The notes below the pieces were generated by a model, which was given only the letters and a program-made list of their open reading frames with translations, searched no databases and was not told the origin of the DNA. Position numbers and translations under genes: made by a program. A stretch of DNA of 64,000 bases from positions 186,001 to 250,000 of the forward strand of contig NZ_CP067132.1 in assembly GCF_028553745.1 (NCBI RefSeq). The letters are read 5' to 3'. Each line of letters begins with the position of its first letter. Positions within the stretch are counted from its first letter, which is position 1. Source of the stretch: Paracoccus seriniphilus. GTDB lineage: Bacteria; Pseudomonadota; Alphaproteobacteria; Rhodobacterales; Rhodobacteraceae. This document shows, one piece after another, positions 27,692 to 36,298 of this stretch.

Positions 27692-28969
27692 ATGAAATTC
27701 CTTCCATATTGGCATGACAGCACCCCCGCCTTCGGGGGCGCTGCAAGCGGGCCGGTCGGGGGCGACTATGATGTCGCAGTCATCGGCGCGGGGTTCACCG
27801 GATTGGGCGCAGCGCGCAAGCTGGCGATGGAGGGAAAATCCGTCATCGTGCTGGAGGCCCGGCATGTCGGTGCAGGCGCCTCTGGCCGCAACGGGGGCCA
27901 TCTGAACAACGGGCTGGCCCACAGCTATCTGGCGGCGATGCGCCAGTTCGGGCCAGAGAAGGCACGCGCCTTGTATCACGCCTTTGACGCGGGGATCGAG
28001 ACGCTGATCCGCATCATCGACGAAGAAGGCATCGACTGCAATTTCCGCCGTTCAGGCAAGCTGAAACTTGCCTCGAAGCCCGGACATATGGACGCCATGC
28101 GGCGCAACTTCGAAGCGGTCAACCGCGAGGCCGATCCGGAAACCGAATGGCTGGAGCGCGACGTGCTGCATGACGAGGTGCGCTCGGATTCCTTTCACGC
28201 CGGGATGCTGCAGCGGCGCAGTGCAATGATGCATATGGGCCGCTTCGTGGTTGGGCTGGCTGATGCCGCCGTTCGCCATGGTGCCGTGGTTCATGAAGGT
28301 GCCACCGTCACGACACGACAGAAACAGGGCGCAGGATGGCGGCTGACCACGACCAAGGGCAAGGTGACCGCAGGACAGGTCCTGCTGGCCACCGGAGCCT
28401 ATACCGATGATGCCTTCCCCTGGTTTCGACGCCGGATCGTCCCCGTCGGCAGCTTCATCATCGCCACCCGCCCGCTGACAGAAACCGAAATCGCCGCCAG
28501 CGTCCCGGGAGACCGGACATTCGTCAATTCGATGAATATCGGCAACTATTTCCGCCTGACCCCGGATCGCCGCCTGATCTGGGGCGGACGGGCGCGGTTC
28601 TCGGCGCGTTCGGATCAACGCTCGGACAGCAAGAGCGGCGCAGTGCTGCGAGCCTCTCTGGCGGCGACCCTGCCGCAGCTGGCCGATGTCGGGATCGACT
28701 ACTGCTGGGGCGGGATGGTCGATATGACCGCGGACCGTTTTCCCCGCGCCGGACAGGCGGACGGGCTGTGGTATTCAATGGGCTATTCGGGCCATGGCGC
28801 GCAGATCGCCACCCATATGGGCGAGATCATGGCCGACCGGATCATGGGCCATGAGCGGCAGAACCCCTGGCAGGATCTGCCCTGGCAGGCCGTGCCGCTG
28901 CATACCGGAAAACCCTGGTTCCTGCCCGTCGTGGGGCTGTATTATCAATTGAAGGACAAGATAAGCTGA
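27692..28969 (+). CDS. FAD-dependent oxidoreductase (DadA/PuuB-like)
   Basis: The 425-residue protein has an FAD-binding motif near residue 29 (VAVIGAGFTGLGAARKLAMEG) and the glycine-rich GAGASGRNGGHLNNGLAHSY typical of PuuB/OrdL gamma-glutamylputrescine oxidase-like proteins. The C-terminus has WYSMGYSGHGAQIATHMGE. It likely oxidises an amine or N-substituted amino acid to an aldehyde plus a smaller amine. The start at 27692 is 4 bases after the HAD stop. The stop shares one base with the cupin start. Confidence 0.88.
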   Translation: MKFLPYWHDSTPAFGGAASGPVGGDYDVAVIGAGFTGLGAARKLAMEGKSVIVLEARHVGAGASGRNGGHLNNGLAHSYLAAMRQFGPEKARALYHAFDAGIETLIRIIDEEGIDCNFRRSGKLKLASKPGHMDAMRRNFEAVNREADPETEWLERDVLHDEVRSDSFHAGMLQRRSAMMHMGRFVVGLADAAVRHGAVVHEGATVTTRQKQGAGWRLTTTKGKVTAGQVLLATGAYTDDAFPWFRRRIVPVGSFIIATRPLTETEIAASVPGDRTFVNSMNIGNYFRLTPDRRLIWGGRARFSARSDQRSDSKSGAVLRASLAATLPQLADVGIDYCWGGMVDMTADRFPRAGQADGLWYSMGYSGHGAQIATHMGEIMADRIMGHERQNPWQDLPWQAVPLHTGKPWFLPVVGLYYQLKDKIS

Positions 28970-29322
28970 TGTCTTTGCTGAAGAAGATCGACCTCTCCGA
29001 GGCAGGGGACCCTGTGCCGTCGAAATGCGCCCCGGAAAAGCTGATCGCAGGCGATCCAGATTTCCTGACCTGGGCTTTCGACGATACCGGCGATGGTCAC
29101 ATCCGGACCGGAATCTGGGAAGCCACCCCCGGCGAGAACCATTCGATCAAGGGAGAGATGTTCGAGTTCTGCCATCTGCTGGACGGCGTGATCGAAGTGA
29201 CCGAGGAAGGCCATGACCCACGCATCTTTCGCAAGGGTGACAGCTTCATCATGAAGCCCGGCTATCGCGGCATCTGGAAAACCATTGAAACCGTGCGCAA
29301 GATCTATGTGATCGTCGGTTAG
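28969..29322 (+). CDS. Cupin-domain protein (EutQ/DUF861-like)
   Basis: The 117-residue protein is a single cupin: GIWEATPGENHSIKGEMFEFCHLLDGVIEVTEEG in the first motif and FRKGDSFIMKPGYRGIWKTIETVRKIYVI in the second. Proteins of this group often stand beside amino-compound oxidoreductases and aminotransferases. The exact job is unknown; it may be an isomerase or a binding protein. It closes the HAD-DadA-cupin operon and is followed by a clear terminator. Confidence 0.85.
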   Translation: MSLLKKIDLSEAGDPVPSKCAPEKLIAGDPDFLTWAFDDTGDGHIRTGIWEATPGENHSIKGEMFEFCHLLDGVIEVTEEGHDPRIFRKGDSFIMKPGYRGIWKTIETVRKIYVIVG

Positions 29323-29326
29323 TCCT

Positions 29327-29351
29327 GAACGGGGGACAAGGCCCCCCGTTC
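29327..29351. terminator. Bidirectional terminator between convergent operons
   Basis: GAACGGGGG and CCCCCGTTC form a 9-bp stem with a 7-base loop, with a short T-rich GCATTTCT after it on the plus strand. It lies between the cupin gene and the converging aldehyde dehydrogenase gene. Confidence 0.7.
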
Positions 29352-29374
29352 GCATTTCTACAGGGTTCGCATTC

Positions 29375-30841
29375 TTACAGGCCGGCCATGTGGAAGGCCT
29401 TGGTTTCCAGATACTCGTCGATACCGGTGCGGGCGCCCTCGCGGCCCAAACCCGATTGCTTGACCCCGCCAAAGGGGGATTCCACCATCGACACCGCACC
29501 GGTATTCAGCCCGACCATGCCGAATTCCAGTGCCTCGCCGACCCGCCAGGCACGCTGCATGTCCTGCGTGAAGAAATAGGCCGCCAGACCGAAGGGCGTG
29601 CCATTGGCCAGCAACAAGGCTTCTTCTTCGGTATCAAAGCGAAAGACAGGCGCGACCGGTCCAAAGGTCTCTTCCGATGCCAGCAACATGTCACCAGTGG
29701 CTCCTGTCAGCACCATGGGCGCTGCATATTGACCCTCGGGCGTTTCCGCGCGGGCGGCGATGCTGGCACCATGGTCCAGCGCATCCTGCACATGCGCGTT
29801 GATCTTGTCGATGGCGGCACCGTTGATCATCGGGCCGATATCGCTGTCCGCCGCCATGCCGGACCCGACCTTCATCGACGAGACACGCTCTGCGAGACGT
29901 TCGACAAAGGCATCGTGGATGCCGGCCTGAACAAGAATGCGGTTCGAACAGACGCAGGTCTGCCCGCCATTGCGGAATTTCGAGGCAATCGCCCCTTCGA
30001 CCGCGGCGTCCAGATCGGCATCGTCAAAGACGATGAAGGGCGCATTGCCGCCAAGCTCCAGCGACAGCCTTTTGACCGTCGGCGCGCATTGCCCCATCAG
30101 GATAGATCCCACGCGGGTCGAGCCGGTAAAGGACAACTTTCGCACGACGGGGCTGGAGGTCAGTTCGGCGCCGATCTCGGCAGGCATGCCCGTGACGATA
30201 TTGATCACGCCTGCCGGAATTCCGGCCCGTTCAGCCAACACGCCAAGCGCCAGCGCCGAATAGGGCGTGAATTCAGATGGTTTCACGACCACCGTGCAAC
30301 CTGCGGCCAGCGCCGGGCCGACCTTTCGGGTGATCATGGCATTGGGGAAATTCCACGGCGTGATGATGGCCGAAACGCCAACCGGCTCCTTGGTCGCCAG
30401 AATGCGGCGATCCGTCATCGGCGCCGGAATGATCCCGCCTTCGACCCGCCGGGCTTCTTCGGCGAACCATTTGATAAAGCTGGCCCCATAGGCAATCTCG
30501 CCGCGCGCTTCGGCCAGAGGCTTGCCCTGCTCCAGCGTCAGGATCATGGCCAGATCCTCGGTCGCGGCAATCATCAGATCATGCCAGGCCATCAACAGTT
30601 TCGCACGCTCGGCCGGGCTGGTCCTGCGCCATTGGGCAAAGGCCGCCTCGGCTGCCGCAATCGCCTGACCGGTCTGTCCTGCCGAGACATCGGGAACCGT
30701 GCCCAGGACCGCCCCTGTGGCCGGGTCGGTGACCTCGATACGGGCACCACTTTCGGCATCGACCCACTTCCCGCCGATCAGCGCCTGCCGACGCAGCAAT
30801 TCGGGATCGGAAAGTCCTTGCAAAGCGATATGAGAGGTCAT
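29375..30841 (-). CDS. gabD: NAD(P)-dependent succinate-semialdehyde dehydrogenase (GabD-like)
   Basis: The 488-residue aldehyde dehydrogenase has the GabD-type N-terminus (RRQALIGGKWVDAESG), ITPWNFPNAMITRKVGPALAAG, the general-base glutamate in LELGGNAPF and the catalytic cysteine in NGGQTCVCSNRI; a second cysteine two residues later is typical of GabD. The start at 30841 gives the family length. It probably oxidises succinate or glutarate semialdehyde to the acid, consistent with an upstream aminotransferase for GABA-like substrates. It lies 4 bases after the dehydrogenase gene in a three-gene operon. Confidence 0.88.
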   Translation of the reverse strand: MTSHIALQGLSDPELLRRQALIGGKWVDAESGARIEVTDPATGAVLGTVPDVSAGQTGQAIAAAEAAFAQWRRTSPAERAKLLMAWHDLMIAATEDLAMILTLEQGKPLAEARGEIAYGASFIKWFAEEARRVEGGIIPAPMTDRRILATKEPVGVSAIITPWNFPNAMITRKVGPALAAGCTVVVKPSEFTPYSALALGVLAERAGIPAGVINIVTGMPAEIGAELTSSPVVRKLSFTGSTRVGSILMGQCAPTVKRLSLELGGNAPFIVFDDADLDAAVEGAIASKFRNGGQTCVCSNRILVQAGIHDAFVERLAERVSSMKVGSGMAADSDIGPMINGAAIDKINAHVQDALDHGASIAARAETPEGQYAAPMVLTGATGDMLLASEETFGPVAPVFRFDTEEEALLLANGTPFGLAAYFFTQDMQRAWRVGEALEFGMVGLNTGAVSMVESPFGGVKQSGLGREGARTGIDEYLETKAFHMAGL

Positions 30842-30845
30842 CGGC

Positions 30846-31880
30846 TTATTCCTGTAGCTGGGCCAGAACGGCATTGGTGATATCGTCGGTGCTGTCCTGA
30901 CCGGGGATGACGCCGACTCCGCTGGCACAGCTCGCCTCCATCGCCGCCATGATGCGGGCCGCGGGTTCGGACTGTTCCAGATGGTCCAGCATCATCGCCG
31001 CCGACCAGAAAGCTGCCATCGGATTGGCAATGCCCTGATCGGCAATGTCGGGCGCCGATCCATGCACGGGTTCGAACATCGAGGGCGCGCTGCGGTCGGG
31101 ATTGATATTGGCCGAGGCCGCGAATCCCAACCCGCCCTGAATGGCCGCGCCCAGATCGGTCAGGATATCGCCGAACAGATTCGAGGCGACCACGACATCA
31201 AGGCTTTCAGGGGCCATCACCATGCGCGCGCACATGGCATCGATATGATAGCGCGAGACCTCGACTTCGGGATATTCAGCCGCCAGTTCGTCGGTGACCT
31301 CATCCCAGAACACCATCGAATGGCGCTGCGCATTGGACTTGGTGACCGAGGCCAGCTTGCCGCGCCGGGTCCTGGCCTGTTCAAAGGCAAAGCGCAGGAT
31401 ACGTTCGACCCCGGTGCGGGTGAAGATCGAGGTTTCGACAGCGACCTCGTCTCCGGTGCCCTGATGGACGCGCCCCCCGGCACCGGAATATTCGCCCTCG
31501 GTGTTTTCGCGGATGCAGAGAATATCGAAATCGCTTTTGCGCAGCGGACCCTCGACACCGGGCAACAGCCGATGGGGCCGGATATTGGCATATTGCACGA
31601 AAGCCTTGCGGATCGGCAGCAGCAGCCCGTGCAGTGACACGGAATCCGGCACCCGTTTCGGCCAGCCGACCGCACCCAGAAAGATCGCGTCAAAGCCGCG
31701 CAGGGTCTCGATCCCGTCCTCGGGCATCATCCGCCCATGTTCCAGGTAATAGTCACAGGACCATGGGAAGGCATGGGTTTCAACCGAGGCACCGCTGGCT
31801 TCAACGACCCGCATCGCGGCTTCGGTCACGGGAACGCCGATCCCGTCGCCGGGGATCAGGGCAATGCGCTGCTTGGTCAT
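30846..31880 (-). CDS. Tartrate/D-malate dehydrogenase-like decarboxylating enzyme (TtuC/DmlA family)
   Basis: The 344-residue protein belongs to the isocitrate/isopropylmalate dehydrogenase family: IALIPGDGIGVPVT at the start, the substrate-loop RENTEGEYSGAGGRVHQGT near residue 127 and NLFGDILTDLGAAIQGGLGFAASANINP near residue 233. GGRVHQGTGDE resembles tartrate dehydrogenase rather than leucine or TCA enzymes. It would oxidise D-malate, tartrate or a 3-substituted malate with NAD and manganese. It sits between two aldehyde dehydrogenase genes, which suggests a hydroxy-diacid intermediate. Confidence 0.85.
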   Translation of the reverse strand: MTKQRIALIPGDGIGVPVTEAAMRVVEASGASVETHAFPWSCDYYLEHGRMMPEDGIETLRGFDAIFLGAVGWPKRVPDSVSLHGLLLPIRKAFVQYANIRPHRLLPGVEGPLRKSDFDILCIRENTEGEYSGAGGRVHQGTGDEVAVETSIFTRTGVERILRFAFEQARTRRGKLASVTKSNAQRHSMVFWDEVTDELAAEYPEVEVSRYHIDAMCARMVMAPESLDVVVASNLFGDILTDLGAAIQGGLGFAASANINPDRSAPSMFEPVHGSAPDIADQGIANPMAAFWSAAMMLDHLEQSEPAARIMAAMEASCASGVGVIPGQDSTDDITNAVLAQLQE

Positions 31881-31890
31881 GTTGGACTCC

Positions 31891-33351
31891 TCAGATGTCG
31901 ATCAGCACAGTCTTGGACTGACGGTTGGCATGATAGGCTTCGCGGCCCAGATCCTTGCCGATACCGGATTGGCGATAGCCCCCTGTCGGCAGGATATGAT
32001 CGCGCGAGCGGCCATAGCGGTTGATCCAGACGGTCCCGGCCTGCACCCTTTTCATGGCACGCAGGGCACGGGACAGATCGCGCGTGAATATTCCCGCGCA
32101 CAGGCCATAGATCGGGTGATCCGAAAGTGCCAGAGCCTCTTCCTCGGTGTCGAAGCGCTGCAGCGTCAGCACCGGACCAAAGATTTCCTGCTGTACCGCA
32201 GGGCTGTTCTGGTCGACTCCGTCCAGCAGTGTCGGTGCAAAGAAATATCCGGCTCGGTCCAGCGCATGACCGCCGCACAGGACTTCGGCGCCACCGTCGA
32301 CAGCCTGCCCAAGAATGCCCGCGATGCGCTGGCGCTGTTTTTCGGAAATGATCGGCGAGTAGGCGGTGTCACCCTGCCATGTCGGGCCGGGCCGGTCTGG
32401 CTGCATCCGCGCCATCAGCCGCGCCGCCAGGTCATCCGCGATCGAGGCATGGGCGATGACCCGGCTGCCCGCAACGCAGGCCTGCCCGGCATTGAACACG
32501 ATCGAACGCGCGATATTGTCGGCCGCCAGATCCAGATCAGCATCGGCAAAGACGATCTGCGGGGATTTGCCGCCCAGTTCCAGCGTCACCGGCTTGGTCC
32601 CGCAGCGGGCTATATTGCCCATGATTGCCTGCCCCGCCGCGGTCGAACCGGTAAAGCTGACCTTGGCGATCTGGCCATGACCCGTCAGAGCCGTGCCGGT
32701 GACAGGCCCGTCGCCCAGCACCACATTGATCAATCCTGCCGGAATGCCGGCCTGAACCGCCAGCTGCGCCATGCGGATCGAGGAAAACGGCGTCATCTCC
32801 GAGGGCTTCAGCACAACGGCATTTCCTGCGGCCAGTGCCGGACCCAGCTTCCACCCTGCCATCGAGATCGGAAAGTTCCACGGCGTGATTGCCCCGACGA
32901 CGCCATAGGGTTCAGTCACGGTCATGCCCAGAGACCCCTGGGCCGTAGGAGCCAGATCGCCGCCTTCCTTGTCGGCCAGTTCCGCAAAAAAGCGGATCTG
33001 CTCGGCGGTGACGGCAATATCTCCGGCGGCCAGCTGTGATACCGGCCGTGTCGAACACAGCGCCTCGAGCTGCGCCAACTCGCGGGCATGGCTCTCGATC
33101 AGGTCGGCCCATCGCTGCAGGGCCCGGGTCCGATCCCGCGGCACCGCGCTGCCCCAACCCGCAGCCTGCGCCCGACGCGCCGATTGCACCGCGCGGTCCA
33201 CCATCTCGGCGTCTGCGACCGGGCAATGGGCATACTCCGCACCATCCGAGGGACGATGCATGGCCAGCCCGTCGTTTGTCGGCAGCAGTTCTCCGTCGAT
33301 CAGATGGCCAATGGGCAATTCGATGCTGTCAGGGTCAAAGGAATTCGTCAT
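31891..33351 (-). CDS. NAD-dependent aldehyde dehydrogenase
   Basis: The 486-residue aldehyde dehydrogenase has ITPWNFPISMAGWKLGPALAAGN, the glutamate in LELGGKSPQIVF and the catalytic cysteine in NAGQACVAGSR. It resembles betaine- or aminoaldehyde-dehydrogenase-like ALDHs more than GabD. It heads a leftward operon with the malate/tartrate-type enzyme and the GabD-like enzyme. It likely oxidises an aldehyde from the neighbouring amine oxidations; its exact substrate is unknown. Confidence 0.87.
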   Translation of the reverse strand: MTNSFDPDSIELPIGHLIDGELLPTNDGLAMHRPSDGAEYAHCPVADAEMVDRAVQSARRAQAAGWGSAVPRDRTRALQRWADLIESHARELAQLEALCSTRPVSQLAAGDIAVTAEQIRFFAELADKEGGDLAPTAQGSLGMTVTEPYGVVGAITPWNFPISMAGWKLGPALAAGNAVVLKPSEMTPFSSIRMAQLAVQAGIPAGLINVVLGDGPVTGTALTGHGQIAKVSFTGSTAAGQAIMGNIARCGTKPVTLELGGKSPQIVFADADLDLAADNIARSIVFNAGQACVAGSRVIAHASIADDLAARLMARMQPDRPGPTWQGDTAYSPIISEKQRQRIAGILGQAVDGGAEVLCGGHALDRAGYFFAPTLLDGVDQNSPAVQQEIFGPVLTLQRFDTEEEALALSDHPIYGLCAGIFTRDLSRALRAMKRVQAGTVWINRYGRSRDHILPTGGYRQSGIGKDLGREAYHANRQSKTVLIDI

Positions 33352-33510
33352 TTGGGCCTCGCGCTACTGTGCCCCGACAATTTAGGACGGGATGACTGGC
33401 AGTTTCGTCGCGGATTTCCGGTGCTGACGGTGGATTGTCCTGTTGCGCCCCACCCCTTCGGCAGGATCTGCGTCCGCGATTGGCAATACTGTCCGGAACA
33501 GGAGCCGCTG

Positions 33511-34653
33511 ATGATGATGACCGAAATTCTGGCCGAGCTTGTCTCGGTCCCTTCCCTGCCCGGCACCCCGAACGACAGGATCACCGATGTGATCTGCGGA
33601 CGGCTGGATGTTCCGGGTGTCACCCTGCACCGCCTCGCCACCCCCGAAGGCCGCTGGAACCTGCTGGCCAGCATCGGCCCCGCCGATCTGCCGGGCCTGA
33701 TGCTGTCAGGGCACAGCGATGTCGTCTCGACCGAGGGGCAGGAATGGGACAGCGATCCCTTTTGCCTGACAGAGGTCGAGGACCGGCTGGTCGCACGTGG
33801 CACCAGCGACATGAAGGGCTTTCTGGCGGCAATGCTGGATCTGGTGCCGGACCTGCTGCAGATGCCCCTGAAGCGCCCCGTGCATCTGGCCTTTTCCTGC
33901 GATGAGGAAATCGGCTGTCGCGGCGTGCCGCATCTGATCGCGCGCCTGCCGGAACTGATCGCCCGGCCTGCCGGATGCGTGGTGGGCGAACCGTCGGATC
34001 TGCACCCGGTGCGCGCACATAAGGGCAAGCAATCGGTCGAAATCCGCCTTGAAGGGCGACCCGGCCATTCATCGGATCCGGCCCAGGGGGTGAATGCGAT
34101 CTATCCGGCAGCCCGGCTGGCGCTGGAGGTCGAGAATATCGCCGCGGCCTTCGCCGCAATGGGGCCTTTCGATCAGGGCTTTACCACACCCAACTCGACC
34201 TTGCAGGCCGGCGTGATTCAGGGCGGCGTGGCCGTCAACATCATTCCCGAACATGCCCGCATGCTGATCGAGGCCCGCACCATTCCCGCACAATCGCCCG
34301 CGGATGTCATCGCGCGTGTCTCTGCCGCGCTGGATCATATCGGCGCCTCGGCAAAGGCGGCAGGCCGACCGTTTCGCAGCACGATCGAGGTGCTGGCCAG
34401 CTATCCGGCACTATCGCCGCGGGGCAATGAAGAACTGGCCGGACTCCTGTCGCAGATTACCGGACAACCGATCATTCAGGCGGTCAGCTATGGCACCGAA
34501 GCCGGATTGTTCGCGCAGGCGGGCATTCCATCGGTCGTTTGCGGTCCCGGCAATATCAGCCGCGCCCATCGCGCCAATGAGTTCATTCACCCGCAGGAAC
34601 TGTCTGCCTGCGCCGATATGCTGCGCAAGATCGTGTCGAGGAACTGTCTCTAG
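33511..34653 (+). CDS. M20-family deacylase, acetylornithine deacetylase type (ArgE-like)
   Basis: The 380-residue metallopeptidase-fold protein has the zinc ligands and catalytic residues in SGHSDVVS, GTSDMKGF and CDEEIGCRG, and a dimerisation domain starting near KQSVEIRLEGRPGHSSDPAQG. The start at 33511 follows AGGAG at 33500-33504. It hydrolyses N-acyl amino acids such as N-acetylornithine. Given two GNAT acetyltransferases in the island, it may remove the acetyl group they add. It is divergent from the aldehyde dehydrogenase operon. Confidence 0.9.
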   Translation: MMMTEILAELVSVPSLPGTPNDRITDVICGRLDVPGVTLHRLATPEGRWNLLASIGPADLPGLMLSGHSDVVSTEGQEWDSDPFCLTEVEDRLVARGTSDMKGFLAAMLDLVPDLLQMPLKRPVHLAFSCDEEIGCRGVPHLIARLPELIARPAGCVVGEPSDLHPVRAHKGKQSVEIRLEGRPGHSSDPAQGVNAIYPAARLALEVENIAAAFAAMGPFDQGFTTPNSTLQAGVIQGGVAVNIIPEHARMLIEARTIPAQSPADVIARVSAALDHIGASAKAAGRPFRSTIEVLASYPALSPRGNEELAGLLSQITGQPIIQAVSYGTEAGLFAQAGIPSVVCGPGNISRAHRANEFIHPQELSACADMLRKIVSRNCL

Positions 34654-34659
34654 ACATCT

Positions 34660-34688
34660 CGGACGCGCCTCGTCATGAGGCGCATCCG
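34660..34688. terminator. Hairpin between convergent genes
   Basis: CGGA-c-GCGCCTC pairs with GAGGCGC-a-TCCG (11 pairs, one mismatch) around a 5-base loop, just after the deacylase stop. No T-run follows, so it may be a weak terminator for both converging genes. Confidence 0.5.
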
Positions 34689-34742
34689 ACAGCGGCTGAT
34701 CGCCGGCGCACCCATGATGAAGGAACCCGGCACACCGCAAGC

Positions 34743-35612
34743 CTAGCGGCTTTCAAAGGCATTGAGCGGCAATTTCAGATAGGAGCGCCCGTTGTCCTCT
34801 GGCTCGGGAAGACGACCGCCACGGATGTTCACCTGCAGGGCAGCCAGCATCAGCTTGGGCAAGGGCAGGGTCGCATCGCGGGCATCGCGGACGGCGCGAT
34901 ATTCTGCCTTGGTCGGGTGATCCTTCCAATGGATATTGGCGGCCCGATGCTGTGCCACGCTCGCCTGACATTCTGCCGCGCGACCGGGGGCATAGTCATG
35001 GCCAACAAAAATTCGCGTGTCATCGGGCAGGGCAAGGATGGCCGAAATGCTGTCATAGAGTGCAGCCGAACTGCCGCCCGGGAAATCGGCGCGTGAGCTG
35101 CCACTGTCGGGCATCATCAGGGTGTCATGCACAAAGGCGGCATCGCCCGCCACATAGGTGACCGAGGCCAGCGTATGACCGGGCGAGAACATGACCCTGA
35201 CAGGGACATTGCCCACCATGAAACCGTCACCATCGGCAAACAGGTGATCCCACTGGCTGCCATCCGTCGGAAATTCATCGGGCAGGTTATAGATGCCCTG
35301 CCACAGTTTCTGAACCTTCGTGACATGCTCTCCGATGGCCGTTCTGGCACCAGTTTGCTCCTTCAGCCAGGGAGCAGCCGAGAAATGGTCGGCATGCGGA
35401 TGCGTGTCCAGAATCCAGATCAGATCTATTCCGCTGTCGCGCACATAGGCCAGCAGACGCTCGGCGTTCCCTGTCGCGGTCGCGCCGGCAAGCGGGTCGA
35501 AATCAAGCACGGGGTCAACAATGGCCCCTTTCATGGTTTCGGGATCGTGAAAGACATATTGCCAGCTGCCGGTCGGTTCATCCCAGAAGCCTTTTACAAT
35601 CGGATTGGTCAT
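34743..35612 (-). CDS. MBL-fold hydrolase, persulfide dioxygenase-like
   Basis: The 289-residue metallo-beta-lactamase-fold protein has the iron/zinc motif THPHADH near residue 71, SPGHTLAS, the ligand aspartate in FVHDTLMMPD and the late histidine in FVGHDYAPG. It aligns along its length with the 62373-63257 protein, and both keep the block SRADFPGG found in ETHE1-like persulfide dioxygenases. It should oxidise glutathione persulfide or a related thiol. The start at 35612 gives the family length. A Dps gene and an OxyR-like gene are adjacent. Confidence 0.82.
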   Translation of the reverse strand: MTNPIVKGFWDEPTGSWQYVFHDPETMKGAIVDPVLDFDPLAGATATGNAERLLAYVRDSGIDLIWILDTHPHADHFSAAPWLKEQTGARTAIGEHVTKVQKLWQGIYNLPDEFPTDGSQWDHLFADGDGFMVGNVPVRVMFSPGHTLASVTYVAGDAAFVHDTLMMPDSGSSRADFPGGSSAALYDSISAILALPDDTRIFVGHDYAPGRAAECQASVAQHRAANIHWKDHPTKAEYRAVRDARDATLPLPKLMLAALQVNIRGGRLPEPEDNGRSYLKLPLNAFESR

Positions 35613-35675
35613 CTTGCGTTTCCCTCTTGCTGTCGTCCGGCGGGTGGCCACGCCCGCAGGCATGGCCGGAAATGA

Positions 35676-36119
35676 TCAACGAGTGCCGGCCTTCATCATC
35701 CACAGTTCCTTTTCGTGCCACTCCAGCCGGTCCGTCAGAACGCCCACGGAAACCTCGTCCCCGACCTCGCCGCAGGCGGCAATCGCCTTGCGCAGGGTTG
35801 CGGCCAGCGCCTCATGCCCGGCAATCAGCTTTGCTACCATGTCACCGGCAGATTGCGCAGGCGCATCTTCCGGTCCGGCCAGTGCCATCAGCTCGGCAAC
35901 GGTTCCGGGCGCATAGGCCCCCTGTGTGCGAATGCGCTCGGCAATCTCGTCCAGAGCACCCCAGAGGTTCTGATATTGGGCTTCAAATGTCGCATGAAGC
36001 TGGCGGAAATTCGGGCCCTCGACGTTCCAGTGATAGCCATGCGTCTGAACATAGAGCCGGAATGTTTCACTCAGGACGGCGTTCAGAGCATCGATGTTCT
36101 TGTGAGATGCATTGGTCAT
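35676..36119 (-). CDS. dps: Dps-family DNA-protecting ferritin
   Basis: The 147-residue protein is a Dps: THGYHWNVEGPNFRQLHATFEAQYQNLWGALDEIAERI carries the inter-subunit ferroxidase residues (His in HWN, the D/E of ALDEIAER). Dps dodecamers store iron with hydrogen peroxide and shield DNA. The start at 36119 is chosen over a longer frame because the family begins there. It diverges from the OxyR-like gene, the classic arrangement for OxyR control. Confidence 0.92.
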   Translation of the reverse strand: MTNASHKNIDALNAVLSETFRLYVQTHGYHWNVEGPNFRQLHATFEAQYQNLWGALDEIAERIRTQGAYAPGTVAELMALAGPEDAPAQSAGDMVAKLIAGHEALAATLRKAIAACGEVGDEVSVGVLTDRLEWHEKELWMMKAGTR

Positions 36120-36279
36120 GGGCTTACTCCTTTGATGTGGCTGACGGATGCATGTCGCCCGGTGCCGGATCATGATCGATGGATCGGGATGGGCGGCGCA
36201 AGCAAACGATGTCAGCACTTTGATGAAACATAGATAGCAACTGGACATAGATAGTAGAAATTGAATATAAGATCGTTTC

Positions 36280-36298
36280 TTATAGAAAGGTTCTATAA
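36280..36298. promoter_or_regulatory. OxyR-type inverted repeat at the regulator start codon
   Basis: TTATAGAAAGGTTCTATAA is a perfect 8-bp inverted repeat with a 3-base centre, containing ATAG-N7-CTAT, the known OxyR half-site geometry. It ends one base before the GTG start, so binding would repress the regulator gene itself, and could activate or open dps. Confidence 0.72.

Noticed and set aside
36230..36254. ATAGATAG direct repeat as a second OxyR dimer site
   Set aside because: The copies are direct, not inverted, and 17 bases apart, which does not fit the ATAG-N7-CTAT repeat with 22-base period.
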